The notes: generated by a model from the letters alone, not told the origin. 64,000 nucleotides of DNA from Arthrobacter humicola (GCF_022803015.1 NZ_JAFKON010000006.1:62001-126000), one strand, 5' to 3'. Positions 46,267 to 55,243 are shown, counted from the stretch's first letter. Numbers and translations: made by a program.

Positions 46267-46340
46267 TTAGCACCCTCCTAGGGAGAGTGCTAATGACGAC
46301 TCTATGTAAATGGTTAGCACTCGGTCAAGGCGAGTGCCAG
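46267..46340 (-). promoter_or_regulatory. groESL promoter with two CIRCE operators (HrcA)
   Basis: CIRCE 1 is TTAGCACCC-N9-GAGTGCTAA (46267-46293), one mismatch from consensus. CIRCE 2 is TTAGCACTC-N9-GAGTGCCAG (46314-46340), with one imperfect arm. In minus orientation, TTGACC (46323-46328) and TAGAGT (46299-46304) with an 18-bp spacer make a promoter whose -35 lies in the spacer of CIRCE 2 and whose start point lies in CIRCE 1. HrcA bound to both would block it fully. Confidence 0.93.
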
Positions 46341-46372
46341 AAATTCGTTCCGGGTGAACATTTCCCCCCATG

Positions 46373-46808
46373 GGACATGCCCATTTTTTGCTGCGGCCAG
46401 AGGACACTTGGGCCTCATGCTCACTGCCCGCGCTGAGCGATGGACATGCCCAACGGATACGGGCCGCCGGATCGGAAATATCCAACGTGCGTGGGCTGCC
46501 CGGGAGGACATGCCCATTCTTCGTTGCGGCCAGAGGACACTTGGGCATCATGCTCTGTGCCCCTGCTGAGCGATGGACATGCCCAACGACGGCGGCCGGG
46601 CCAGAGGGCCATGCCCATTCTTCGTTGCGGCCAGAGGACACTTGGGCCTCATGCTCTGTGCCCCTGCTGAGCGATGGACATGCCCAACGAGCGTCGGCTA
46701 CCCGGGAGGAAATGCCCACTCTTGAAGCTCAGCGGTGGACATACCCAACGGGTGCGGGCTACCGGGGAGGACATGTCCATTCGCGGCGCAGGAGGCTGGG
46801 CATGTCCC
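46373..46808. repeat. Array A: 14 CATG-centred motifs at quantised spacing
   Basis: The 547-bp gap 46341-46887 between the groES promoter and the next gene is filled by motifs of the form GGACATGCCCA. They begin at 46373, 46413, 46442, 46474, 46506, 46546, 46575, 46607, 46647, 46676, 46708, 46737, 46769 and 46798; five are exact and the rest degenerate. Distances are 40, 29, 32, 32, 40, 29, 32, 40, 29, 32, 29, 32, 29. Three copies of an 84-bp unit (starts 46373, 46506, 46607) are embedded. None of the distances is a multiple of three and no frame stays consistent, so it is not a gene. The remaining bases, 46809-46887, show nothing notable. Confidence 0.9.
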
Positions 46809-46887
46809 GTGGCCCGTGGCCGTTGGCACTGCCTGGCGGTGCGGGCGCCTGCCCATTAGCCCGCCCATTCGCGCGCCTACTGGCTGG

Positions 46888-47322
46888 CTACTGGTCTGCG
46901 AGGTCGTCGAAGTCCACGTCCTCGCCGTCGTCTTCGTCCGTGTTCTGGCCCTCGTCATTCCGGTGCCGGAACATCAGCACGGCGCCGGCGGCGGCCAGCA
47001 GAATGCCGGCGATGAGGAAGACGATGCCGCCGAGCCGGGCCGCGGCATAGGTCTCGCGGATGGCCCTGGCCTCGTCCGTGGCGTCCTGGACGTTCTTGCC
47101 GCCGACGGAATACACGGTGGCGTTGAAGGAATCGAGGAAGAAGATAATCACCAAAAGTGCGACGGACACGACGGCGATCACCGCTCCGGCGATCAGCGCC
47201 GGTTTTGCGTAGCGGGCCAGTCCCTGCGGGCGCCGGCGCTCCTGCCCGGCGTCGTCGTTGCCGACCGTGTCCTGCCCGGCCGCGTCCGCTGAGATGCTGT
47301 CGCCTGTGCCGCTGTCTTCCAT
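46888..47322 (-). CDS. Two-helix membrane protein, function unknown
   Basis: 144 residues. A polar acidic N-terminus is followed by ALIAGAVIAVVSVALLVIIF (about 43-63), an extracytoplasmic stretch of about 35 residues (NATVYSVGGKNVQDATDEAR), and LGGIVFLIAGILLAAAGAVL (about 98-118). The tail is strongly acidic (DEDDGEDVDFDDLADQ). I do not recognise the family. Array A lies downstream of it. Confidence 0.78.
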   Translation of the reverse strand: MEDSGTGDSISADAAGQDTVGNDDAGQERRRPQGLARYAKPALIAGAVIAVVSVALLVIIFFLDSFNATVYSVGGKNVQDATDEARAIRETYAAARLGGIVFLIAGILLAAAGAVLMFRHRNDEGQNTDEDDGEDVDFDDLADQ

Positions 47323-47388
47323 GCCATCAAGCCTAGCCCCCGCCGTCCGGTCACAGCGCGCCCGCGGACCTCAACTACGCTGGATGCC

Positions 47389-48612
47389 ATGACTGACGCA
47401 CCGCAGGAACATATTGCCCCGATCCTCACCCCCGAGGGCTGGGAGCTGCTGGCGTCGTTGGGCCCGTACCGCGAGGACGAGGCCTTCCGCCTCACGGCGT
47501 CGCTGCGCAAGGCCGGCCACTCCCCCGAGCTGGTCTCGGCCGTGCTCACCCAGTCCCGGCTGCGGACCAAGGCCGAGGCCAAATTCGGCGAATTCGCCCG
47601 GCAGATGATTTTCACCAAGGCCGGCCTGGAACAGGCCACCCGGCTCACGGTGGCGGCACGGCACGCGCAGCGGTTCGCGGAGGCCGGGATCGGCCACGTC
47701 GCGGATCTCGGCTGCGGGCTCGGGGCGGACTCCATGGCCCTGGCATCCCTGGACCTGGTGGTCACCGCCGTGGAAATGGACGAGGCCACAGCCGCCTGCG
47801 CCACGATGAACCTGATCCCGTTCCGCAATGCCACGGTGGTCCATTCCGATGCCACGTCGGTGTCGCTCGAGGGGGTCGACGGCGTCTGGCTCGACCCTGC
47901 CCGGCGCACGACGTCCACCTCGGGTACCAAACGGATCTGGGATCCGGAGGATTTCTCCCCGCCGCTGTCCTTCGTGGAGTCACTCGCCGGCTCCGGCCGC
48001 GCCGTCGGCGTGAAGATGGGACCGGGCATGCCGCACGATTCCGTGCCGGCCGGCTGCGAGGCGCAGTGGGTCTCCGTGGGCGGGGACGTGACCGAGGTGG
48101 CCCTGTGGTTCAACGCGGTGCGGCGTCCCGGGGTGCGGCGCGCGGCCCTCGTGCTCGGGCCCCTTGGTTCCGCTGAGCTCACCAGCGGCGAGGACTTCGG
48201 TGCCGGCCCGGTGGCGCCAGTGGGACCCGTGGAGGGGTACCTGTACGAGCCCGACGGCGCGGTGATCCGCGCCGGCCTGGTGGCCGACGTCGCCCTCCAG
48301 CTGGGCGGGCACCTCGTAGACGAGCACATCGCCTACATCTGCGCCCCGGGGCTGCATGACACCCCGTTCGCCAAGGCCTACAGGGTCCTGGAGGTGATGC
48401 CGTTCAACGTCAAGGCACTCAAGGCCTGGGTCAAGGATCAAGGCATCGGAGTCCTGGACATCAAGAAGCGCGGTATGGCTGTCACGCCCGAAGAACTGCG
48501 CAAGCAACTCCTGCCCGGCGGCAGCGCAAAGCACAAGGACAAGAAAGCAGCCACCCTGGTCCTCACCAGGATCGGTGAGGACCGGGTGGCCGTCTCGGTG
48601 GACCCCGTCTAG
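47389..48612 (+). CDS. Class I SAM-dependent methyltransferase with THUMP-like domain
   Basis: 407 residues. A helical N-terminal part (about 1-100) is followed by the SAM motif VADLGCGLGADSMALA near residue 106 and acidic VEMDEATAACATMN. GVWLDPARRT near residue 166 stands where RNA/DNA methyltransferases have a DPPR-like catalytic loop. The C-terminal KGMAV-type domain (NVKALKAWVKDQGIGVLDIK, KKRGMAVTPEELRKQL) is the THUMP-like part, suggesting an RNA substrate. The precise target is unknown. Confidence 0.85.
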   Translation: MTDAPQEHIAPILTPEGWELLASLGPYREDEAFRLTASLRKAGHSPELVSAVLTQSRLRTKAEAKFGEFARQMIFTKAGLEQATRLTVAARHAQRFAEAGIGHVADLGCGLGADSMALASLDLVVTAVEMDEATAACATMNLIPFRNATVVHSDATSVSLEGVDGVWLDPARRTTSTSGTKRIWDPEDFSPPLSFVESLAGSGRAVGVKMGPGMPHDSVPAGCEAQWVSVGGDVTEVALWFNAVRRPGVRRAALVLGPLGSAELTSGEDFGAGPVAPVGPVEGYLYEPDGAVIRAGLVADVALQLGGHLVDEHIAYICAPGLHDTPFAKAYRVLEVMPFNVKALKAWVKDQGIGVLDIKKRGMAVTPEELRKQLLPGGSAKHKDKKAATLVLTRIGEDRVAVSVDPV

Positions 48613-48705
48613 CCCGCCAGCGGGATCCCACCGGCGCAGTGCCCCGCCGCCGGATCTCAGCGAAGCGGCCGGGCAACTGGGCTACAGGGCTAGTGGGCCA
48701 CATGG

Positions 48706-49539
48706 CTACTGGGCCCGCGTGAAGTCCTCGGCTGCCCGGATTTGCTCGTCGGTCGGCCGGACGCCGGTGTACAGCACGAACTGCTCGAGCGCCTGGATCG
48801 TGGCGACCTCGGCTCCGGTGATCACGGTCTTGCCGGCCGCGCGGCCGGCCTTGATCAGCGGTGTCTCGGCCGGGAGCGCGACGACGTCGAACACCACCTT
48901 GGCGGCGTCGATGGCCTCCTGCGGGAACGGCAGCGCGGCGGCGTCCGGGCCTCCGGCCATCCCGATGGGGGTGACGTTGATGAGCATGTCCGCCGTGCCG
49001 GTACCGGACGCCGCAGAACCAAGGTCCGGGCGCCAGGCGAAGCCGTACTGTTCGGCCAGGGCGCGGCCGGGGCCCTCGTTGCGGGCCACGACGGTCACGT
49101 CCTTGAACCCGGCATCCCGCAGCGCGGCCACGGTGGCCTTAGCCATGCCGCCGGCGCCCAGGACCAGCACCGAGTAGTCCGTGGGGACTGCATTGCTCTG
49201 CAGGAGCTGCTCAATTGCGGTGTAGTCGGTGTTGTACGCCGTGAGCCGGCCTCCGTCGTTGACGATGGTGTTGACCGAGTCGATGGCCTTCGCCGACGGG
49301 TCCATGACGTCAACGAGGGCGATCACGTCCTCCTTGTAAGGCATGGACACGGCGCAGCCGCGGATGCCGAGGCCGCGCACCCCGGCGATCGCCTGGGCGA
49401 GGTCGGTGGGGGCAAAGGCCTTGTAGATCCAGTTCAGGCCCAGCTGTTCGTACAGGTGGTTGTGGAAGCGCGTCCCGTTGTTGCTGGGCCGGGCCGAGAG
49501 CGAGATACACAGGGTCATGTCTTTGTTCAGAATGGGCAC
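48706..49539 (-). CDS. Shikimate dehydrogenase-like protein (AroE family)
   Basis: 277 residues. The N-terminal half has NKDMTLCISLSARPSNNGTR, with the substrate-binding Ser-x-Ser pattern, then AVSMPYKEDVIALVD with the catalytic Lys. AYNTDYTAI and the NADP loop VLGAGGMAKATVAAL follow, then INVTPIGMAGG. The group is close to AroE but often of unclear substrate (shikimate, quinate or other hydroxy acids). The start is GTG at 49539, or ATG at 49518. It is divergent from the YbdK gene. Confidence 0.85.
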   Translation of the reverse strand: MPILNKDMTLCISLSARPSNNGTRFHNHLYEQLGLNWIYKAFAPTDLAQAIAGVRGLGIRGCAVSMPYKEDVIALVDVMDPSAKAIDSVNTIVNDGGRLTAYNTDYTAIEQLLQSNAVPTDYSVLVLGAGGMAKATVAALRDAGFKDVTVVARNEGPGRALAEQYGFAWRPDLGSAASGTGTADMLINVTPIGMAGGPDAAALPFPQEAIDAAKVVFDVVALPAETPLIKAGRAAGKTVITGAEVATIQALEQFVLYTGVRPTDEQIRAAEDFTRAQ

Positions 49540-49848
49540 AGCTCCATTAAACGCCAGGATCGCTCCGGCTACCCGCAGCCCAACGCGCAACCGCGCGCGC
49601 CGTCGCTGACCAGCGATGTTGTGAATACACTCACGCACCAGCGGCAACTTTGACACCGTCCCGGGGCCGCCCCTGCACTAGACTTGGACCACCCGTAGCC
49701 CTGCCGGCCGCCCGGCCGGCGCACTGGTGTGTGGGAAATTGCACGTGACACCGCCGGTGCCATGTCCAGAGGCATGTCCGAGGATGTTTGCCGGCGCATT
49801 TCCCCGCCAGGACCACGGCCAGCGACAGCAGAACAGTGAAGGGACCAC
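49540..49848. promoter_or_regulatory. Divergent intergenic region, AroE-like/YbdK
   Basis: These 309 bases hold no credible gene. Visible items are TTGACA at about 49651, a GGCCGCCCGGCC palindrome near 49710, and two CATGTCC copies (49761, 49773) at a 12-bp period that resemble the array motif read on the other strand. AAGGGACC lies just before the YbdK start. Confidence 0.5.
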
Positions 49849-51000
49849 ATGAAGATCGAGTTCGCTTCATCAAGGCAGTCGACTCTTGGCGTGGAATGGG
49901 AGCTGGCGCTCGTCGACGCCGAGACCGGTGAGCTGGCCTCCGTGGCGAACCAGGTGCTGCGCGGCGTCGCGGCCCGGCATCCCGAACTCAATGAGGACGA
50001 CGAGCACCCGCACATCAAGCAGGAGCTGCTGCTGAACACCGTGGAGCTCGTCACCGGCATCTGCACCACCGTCGCGGAGGCCAAGGCGGACCTGAGCAGC
50101 TCGCTCGCGGCTGTCCGGGACGTGACCGATCCGATGGGCGTGGAGATCTTTTGCGCCGGGAGTCACCCCTTCAGCCCGCCCCAGCTGCAGCCCGTCACGG
50201 ACAAGGCACGCTACGCCAAGCTCATTGACCGGACCCAGTGGTGGGGCCGGCAGATGGTCATTTACGGCGTCCATGTGCACGTCGGACTGGACAGCCGGGA
50301 CAAGGTCCTTCCGGTGCTGGACGGCCTGGTCAATTACTTCCCGCATTTCCAGGCGCTCTCCGCGTCCAGCCCGTTTTGGGGCGGCGAGGACACCGGATAC
50401 GCCTCGCACCGCGCCCTCATGTTCCAGCAGCTGCCCACCGCCGGGCTGCCGTTCCAGTTCGCCAGCTGGGAGGACTACGAGTCCTACGTCCAGGACATGT
50501 TCACCACCGGCGTGATTGACACGCTCTCCGAGATCCGGTGGGACATCCGCCCCGTTCCGGCGCTTGGCACCATCGAGATGCGCATTTGCGACGGCCTGGC
50601 GACCCTCGAGGACGTCGGGGCGATCGCGGCACTAACGCAGTGCCTTGTCGACGAATTTTCCACCACGCTGGAAAACGGCGGCACCATTCCCACGATGCCC
50701 CCGTGGCACGTGCAGGAAAACAAGTGGCGCGCGGCCCGGTATGGCCTGGACGCGATCATCATCCTCGACGCCGACGGCAACGAGCAGCTCGTAACGGAGC
50801 ACCTGCGCGAGACGCTCAAGCGGCTTGAGCCGGTGGCGGCGAAGCTGGGCTGCAGCGCCGAACTGGCCGACGTCGAGAAGATCATCGAGCGCGGCGCCGG
50901 CTACCAGCGGCAGCGCCGGATCGCCGCCGAGCACGGCGGGGACCTGCGCGCCGTCGTCCTGGACCTGGTCAAGCAGATGCGCCAGGGTCCGGACGCCTAG
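49849..51000 (+). CDS. YbdK-family glutamate-cysteine ligase-like carboxylate-amine ligase
   Basis: 383 residues. It opens with TLGVEWELALVDAETGEL (the ATP/metal-binding GVE-E motif) and has GVHVHVGLDSRDKVL and RPVPALGTIEMRICDG. These define the GCS2/YbdK family. YbdK proteins have weak gamma-glutamylcysteine ligase activity in vitro and an unclear role in mycothiol-using bacteria. The start ATG at 49849 has AAGGGACC upstream. mshA lies 9 kb away. Confidence 0.93.
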   Translation: MKIEFASSRQSTLGVEWELALVDAETGELASVANQVLRGVAARHPELNEDDEHPHIKQELLLNTVELVTGICTTVAEAKADLSSSLAAVRDVTDPMGVEIFCAGSHPFSPPQLQPVTDKARYAKLIDRTQWWGRQMVIYGVHVHVGLDSRDKVLPVLDGLVNYFPHFQALSASSPFWGGEDTGYASHRALMFQQLPTAGLPFQFASWEDYESYVQDMFTTGVIDTLSEIRWDIRPVPALGTIEMRICDGLATLEDVGAIAALTQCLVDEFSTTLENGGTIPTMPPWHVQENKWRAARYGLDAIIILDADGNEQLVTEHLRETLKRLEPVAAKLGCSAELADVEKIIERGAGYQRQRRIAAEHGGDLRAVVLDLVKQMRQGPDA

Positions 51001-51080
51001 CTCCCGCGGCAGCCGCAACGCAGGCCGCCGGAGCCCCAGGCCGTCCTACCTCCACGCGGACGAAGCCCCAGGCTGTGGCC

Positions 51081-52181
51081 TCAGGCGGAGACGGTCGTGA
51101 CCGGCATTGAGGAATCCGGGGCAAAGCCGATCCCGCTCGGTTGCACGCCGGCCATCACCAGTTGCGCCCCGAGCGCGGCCACCATGGCGCCGTTGTCCGT
51201 GCACAGCGGCAACGGCGGCACCGTCAGCCGGATGCCGGCCGCACTGCAGCGTTGTTCGGTGAGCTGGCGCAGCCGCGAGTTGGCGGCGACCCCGCCACCC
51301 AGGAGGACCTCCGTGATGCCGTTTTCGCGGCAGGCGAGCACCGCCTTGGCGGTGATGACATCCACCACGGCTTCCTGGAAGGCCGCGGCGATGTCTGCCA
51401 CGGGCACCTCCTCGCCACGGGCCTCGAACTGCTCCACGCAGCGGGCGACGGCGGTCTTGAGCCCGCTGAAGGACCAATCGTAGCGGTGCGGTCCGGGTTC
51501 CTCGGCGGTCCCCATGTACTTGGGCTGTGTGAGCCCGCGCGGGAACCGGATGGCTTTGGCGTTGCCCGTGCGCGCGAGCTTGTCGATGGCCGGGCCGCCC
51601 GGGTAGCCCAGGCCCAGGAGCCGTGCCACCTTGTCATACGCTTCGCCGGCGGCGTCATCGATCGTGGAGCCCAGCAGCTCGACGTCGTCCGTGATGCTCC
51701 GGATCCGCAGGATCTCGGTGTGGCCGCCGGAGACCAGGAGCGCGCCCATATTCTCCGGCAAGGCGTGCGGCCTTGTTTGCGGCGACGGCGCGCCGGCGCC
51801 CTGCTGCAGGAGCCCGACGCCGACATGCGCCACCAGGTGGTTGATGGCGTAGAGCGGTTTGCCGGTGGCGACGGCGAGCGCCTTGGCCGCGCATACCCCC
51901 ACCATGAGGGCACCCGCCAGGCCCGGCCCGGAGGTGACGGCGATCGCGTCGATGTCCGCGAGCGTCACTCCCGCCTCCGCGAGGGCCTCCTCGAGGGTGG
52001 GGACGAACGCGTCGAGGTGGGCGCGGGAGGCGATCTCGGGGATCACTCCGCCGAAGCGGACGTGTTCGTCCATGGAGGACGAGACGGTGTTCGTCAGCAG
52101 GGTGGTCCCCCGGACGATGCCGACACCGGTTTCGTCGCACGAGGACTCAATGCCGAGCACGAGCGGCTGGGTGCGGTTCAT
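51081..52181 (-). CDS. tsaD: tRNA N6-threonylcarbamoyladenosine synthase subunit TsaD
   Basis: 366 residues, the catalytic Kae1/TsaD subunit of the t6A37 complex. [16 protein letters not shown] at the N-terminus and the metal-binding [10 protein letters not shown] (His-x-x-x-His) are present, followed by VSGGHTEI and [15 protein letters not shown]. It transfers threonylcarbamoyl to A37 of ANN-decoding tRNAs. Its start overlaps the rimI stop by 4 bp. It is the last gene of the alr-tsaE-tsaB-rimI-tsaD operon. Confidence 0.97.
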   Translation of the reverse strand: MNRTQPLVLGIESSCDETGVGIVRGTTLLTNTVSSSMDEHVRFGGVIPEIASRAHLDAFVPTLEEALAEAGVTLADIDAIAVTSGPGLAGALMVGVCAAKALAVATGKPLYAINHLVAHVGVGLLQQGAGAPSPQTRPHALPENMGALLVSGGHTEILRIRSITDDVELLGSTIDDAAGEAYDKVARLLGLGYPGGPAIDKLARTGNAKAIRFPRGLTQPKYMGTAEEPGPHRYDWSFSGLKTAVARCVEQFEARGEEVPVADIAAAFQEAVVDVITAKAVLACRENGITEVLLGGGVAANSRLRQLTEQRCSAAGIRLTVPPLPLCTDNGAMVAALGAQLVMAGVQPSGIGFAPDSSMPVTTVSA

Positions 52182-52696
52182 GGTCGGCCTGCTTCCGTTG
52201 GCTTGGGGCTGAGCGGTTCACGGGGCAGCTGGAGCCGCATGATCAGGGCGTCGACGCCGTCGCGGTAGTAGCGGGGCCGGACGTGGATCTGTTCGAAGCC
52301 GAAGCGCAGGTAGAGCTGCTGGGCCCGGGGGTTGTCCGCCCTGACCTCGAGCAGCACGTCCTGGGCGTGCCGGCGCCGGCTTTCCGCGATCAGCTCGGTG
52401 AGCAGGGCAGAGCCGATGCCCTTGCCTTCCTGCTCCGGCACCACGGCGATGGTCTGGACGTCCGAGATCGGTTCGATGCACATGAGCCCGGCATAGCCCA
52501 CGATCCCGCCGTGGACTTCCGCCACGAGGTAGCGGCGGGTATCCACCTGCGCCAGCTCGTCGTGGAACATCTGCAGCGGCCAGGCATCCACGGGAAAGAG
52601 CCGGAGTTCCAGGGCGTGGATGGCGGGGACGTCCGCGGCGTCCATGTCCCGCAGGGTGACCCCGCCGGGCAGCCGGACGGCTCGCTCCGCGCTCAC
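52178..52696 (-). CDS. rimI: Ribosomal protein-alanine N-acetyltransferase RimI
   Basis: 172 residues. The GNAT fold has [15 protein letters not shown] as its acetyl-CoA loop near residue 88 and [20 protein letters not shown] as the RimI-typical closing motif, ending with [14 protein letters not shown]. It acetylates the N-terminal alanine of S18 in model species. It overlaps tsaB and tsaD by 4 bp each, the common actinobacterial arrangement. Confidence 0.94.
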   Translation of the reverse strand: MSAERAVRLPGGVTLRDMDAADVPAIHALELRLFPVDAWPLQMFHDELAQVDTRRYLVAEVHGGIVGYAGLMCIEPISDVQTIAVVPEQEGKGIGSALLTELIAESRRRHAQDVLLEVRADNPRAQQLYLRFGFEQIHVRPRYYRDGVDALIMRLQLPREPLSPKPTEAGRP

Positions 52697-53364
52697 AGGG
52701 CACGCTTCCGGGGTCCGGGCACCTGGGCGTCGGATTCGCGCAGGTACAGGGGGGTGGAGTCCAGGAGCTGTTCCCCCGCGGAGAGCCGGGCGAGTGCGAA
52801 CTGGCCGAGCGAGAGGGCCTCCGGCTGGCGGGTGCTGAATTCCGCGACCGCCTTGACGGCGTCGGAGTAGATTCCTGCCCCGGCACCGTAGACGGGCAGA
52901 TCCGGCAGGTCCGCGGCGAATCCCACGTGCGGGCCGTCCTCCAGATGCGGCAGCTGGGCATCGGAGAGGGTGTACCGGGCCCAGTACACTTCCTTGCGGC
53001 GCGCATCGGTGGCGACAATGAACTCCGCTGCCGAGTCGGTGGATTCGGCTACTTCCAGGGCGATCGCGTCCAGGCTCATGACGCCGTACAGCGGCTTGCC
53101 CCAGACAAAAGCGAGGGTGCGGGCCGTGACGATCCCGGAGCGCAGCCCCGTGAACGGGCCGGGGCCGACGCCGGTGACGATAGCGTCGACGTCGTGCCCG
53201 CTGACTCCGGCCTCAGCCAGGAGCCCGTCGATCCCCGGGGCCAGGACCTCCGCGTGGGTGCGCGTGTCCTCGGTGGCGAAGCTGGCGAGCACGGATTCCG
53301 GCGCATCATCGGAGACCAGGGCGGCGCTGGCGACAGCTGAGGTGTCGATGGCGAGGATCAGCAT
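52693..53364 (-). CDS. tsaB: t6A complex subunit TsaB
   Basis: 223 residues. The ASKHA fold starts ILAIDTSAVASAALV. IVTGVGPGPFTGLRSGIV near residue 64 is the TsaB signature, and PLYGVMSLDAIALEVA follows. TsaB is an inactive paralogue of TsaD that scaffolds the TsaB-TsaD-TsaE complex. It overlaps tsaE by 1 bp and rimI by 4 bp. Confidence 0.95.
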   Translation of the reverse strand: MLILAIDTSAVASAALVSDDAPESVLASFATEDTRTHAEVLAPGIDGLLAEAGVSGHDVDAIVTGVGPGPFTGLRSGIVTARTLAFVWGKPLYGVMSLDAIALEVAESTDSAAEFIVATDARRKEVYWARYTLSDAQLPHLEDGPHVGFAADLPDLPVYGAGAGIYSDAVKAVAEFSTRQPEALSLGQFALARLSAGEQLLDSTPLYLRESDAQVPGPRKRAL

Positions 53365-54026
53365 CAGGGATTCCGTTCCGGGGTCTGGGGCGTGGTCCCG
53401 GGCAGGGGCCCGGCGCCGGGCATGGTCTCGGCGCCGGGCAGCGTCGGCGCTTCGGCCCAGCGCGGGCCGAAGCCGCGGATCACGACGGTCCGCGGTTCGT
53501 CGTCGTCGTCCGTGTCGAAATCCAGAACGGGACTGGCGCCGGTTTCGGCTGGGGTTTCGGGGGTTTCGGGGGTTTCGGGGGTTTCGGCGGAAGCGGCGGC
53601 GCCTCCGAGGGTGCGGTGGAGTTCGACCTCCAGCCGGCTGTCGCTGAGGTGCTCAACCCGGCCGCGGCCCCACTCGACCACCGTCACGGCGCTGTCCATG
53701 GTGTTTTCAAGATCGATGTCGTCGATTTCAGCGGCCGACTCCAGCCGGTAGGCGTCCACATGCACCAGGTCCGGTCCGCCCGGCCGGGGTCCTCCGGGCA
53801 GGTTGGGGTGGATGCGCACCAGGACAAAGGTCGGCGAGATGATGCCGGCCCGCACTCCCAGGCCCTCCCCCAGCCCCTGCGTGAACGTGGTCTTGCCGGC
53901 ACCCAGTTCGCCGGTCAGGACCAGCAGATCGCCGGTTTCCAGCACGGCGCCGAGGGCCGCGGCGAGCGCATGCGTCTGCGCCGCCGTGTGGACCTCAAGG
54001 CTCCGTTCCCACGCGGGCGCGCTCAC
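53364..54026 (-). CDS. tsaE: t6A complex ATPase TsaE with a repeat-containing tail
   Basis: 220 residues, longer than the usual 150-170. Walker A is LTGELGAGKTTFTQGL near residues 37-52, with SPTFVLVRIH and VVEWGRGRVEHL following. TsaE regulates TsaB-TsaD by ATP hydrolysis. After the fold, a 60-residue low-complexity tail contains four Glu-Thr-Pro copies encoded by a 9-bp tandem repeat and an acidic stretch (DFDTDDDDEPRT). The tail probably varies between strains. It overlaps alr by 4 bp. Confidence 0.94.
   Translation of the reverse strand: MSAPAWERSLEVHTAAQTHALAAALGAVLETGDLLVLTGELGAGKTTFTQGLGEGLGVRAGIISPTFVLVRIHPNLPGGPRPGGPDLVHVDAYRLESAAEIDDIDLENTMDSAVTVVEWGRGRVEHLSDSRLEVELHRTLGGAAASAETPETPETPETPAETGASPVLDFDTDDDDEPRTVVIRGFGPRWAEAPTLPGAETMPGAGPLPGTTPQTPERNP
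53551..53586. repeat. Four perfect 9-bp tandem repeats inside tsaE
   Basis: GGGGTTTCG is repeated exactly four times (starts 53551, 53560, 53569, 53578). It is read on the minus strand as Glu-Thr-Pro units. Because the unit is three codons long, copy-number change would keep the frame. Confidence 0.95.
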
Positions 54027-55243
54027 GGCCGCTCTTCGCCGGTGGAGGGCTCTTCGTTCAGGTAGCGGCGCGGCACGCGGGGGCTGATCCTGGTGACGAT
54101 CTCGTAGTTGTTGGTACCGGCGGCCTTGGCCCAGTCATCGGCTGTGGGTCCGCCGTCGGCGCCGTCGCCAAACAGCACTGCCTCGGCGCCGAGGATGCTC
54201 GGGCCTCCAGCCGCCACGTGGCGGGGTCCGAGGTCGATCACCATCTGGTCCATCGCAATGCGGCCCACTACCGGATAGTTCACGCCCTCGACCCGGACGG
54301 GGCCACCCGTGGCGATGCGCGGCACGCCGTCGGCGTAGCCCAGCGGGATGAGCCCGAGGGTGCTGACACCGTCCGTGCGGTAGTTCAGCCCGTAGGAAAC
54401 GCCCTGCCCGGCGGGCACGTCCTTGCAGTGCGAGACCACCGTGCGGACCGTCATGGCCGGGCGCAGCCCGAGCTCGGCCGGACTTTGCCCTTCGAACGGC
54501 GACAGCCCGTACAGGCCCAGCCCCACGCGGACCAGGTCAAAGTGGGTGTCCGGCCGGGAGAGGGTGGCCGGGGTGTTGGCGAGGTGGCGGACCTCGGGGT
54601 CCACGCCGGCGTCCTGGGCGACGGCGAGGACCTGGCGGAACGCGGCGAGCTGCTCGTCGGTTTCGGGCCGTTCGGGTTCGTCGGCGACGGCCAGGTGGGA
54701 GAAGATCCCCACGACCCGGAGCAGGCCCTGGTCCTGGTGTTCCATGGCTTCGCCGACCAGGCTGTCCCAGGCATCGAGGGTGGCGCCGTTGCGGCCGAGC
54801 CCGGTGTCGACCTTCAGGTGGACGCGGGCGGGCCGTTCCTGCTCGCGGGCCGCGGCCACGATCCGGTCCAGTTCCCAGCCCGAGCAGCCGATGTCGATTC
54901 CTGCGGCCACTGCGGCGGCGAAGTTGCTGTCCGGGGTGTGCAGCCAGGCCAGCAGCGGCGCCTCAATCCCGGCGGCGCGCAGGGCGAGGGCCTCGGAGAT
55001 GTGGGCGACGCCAAGCCAACTGGCCCCCGCGCCGAGGGCCGCGCGGGCCACGTGGACGGCGCCGTGCCCGTAGGCGTCGGCCTTGACCACGGCCATTACC
55101 TGCGCGGGTGAGGCCACCGCTGCGATACGGCGGACGTTGTGCCGGATGGCGTCGAGATCGATTACGGCTGAGCGCTCCTCAGCGTGGGCCGGCACTGCCG
55201 CCGAACCGGGCAGGAGATCGCCTGTTGCTGCTTGGTAAGTCAC
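54023..55243 (-). CDS. alr: Alanine racemase
   Basis: 406 residues. It interconverts L- and D-alanine for peptidoglycan. The PLP-lysine motif VMAVVKADAYGHGAV has Lys54. HLKVDTGLGRNG and YGLSPFEGQSPAELG lie in the barrel. GYADGVPR, VGRIAMDQMVIDLG and the C-terminal beta domain complete it. It is the first gene of a tight operon with the t6A genes, a pairing common in Actinobacteria and Firmicutes. Array B lies directly upstream of its start. Confidence 0.96.
   Translation of the reverse strand: MTYQAATGDLLPGSAAVPAHAEERSAVIDLDAIRHNVRRIAAVASPAQVMAVVKADAYGHGAVHVARAALGAGASWLGVAHISEALALRAAGIEAPLLAWLHTPDSNFAAAVAAGIDIGCSGWELDRIVAAAREQERPARVHLKVDTGLGRNGATLDAWDSLVGEAMEHQDQGLLRVVGIFSHLAVADEPERPETDEQLAAFRQVLAVAQDAGVDPEVRHLANTPATLSRPDTHFDLVRVGLGLYGLSPFEGQSPAELGLRPAMTVRTVVSHCKDVPAGQGVSYGLNYRTDGVSTLGLIPLGYADGVPRIATGGPVRVEGVNYPVVGRIAMDQMVIDLGPRHVAAGGPSILGAEAVLFGDGADGGPTADDWAKAAGTNNYEIVTRISPRVPRRYLNEEPSTGEERP

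Noticed and set aside
46267..46719. Long minus-strand open frame across array A, with repeated WACPS-like peptides
   Set aside because: Unit distances of 101 and 133 bp and motif distances of 29, 32 and 40 bp are not multiples of three, so the same peptide appears in shifting frames. The frame also runs across the CIRCE operators.
46373..46808. CRISPR array
   Set aside because: The repeat is only 11 bp, spacers of 18-29 bp are themselves repeated, motif copies are degenerate, and no cas gene is in the window.
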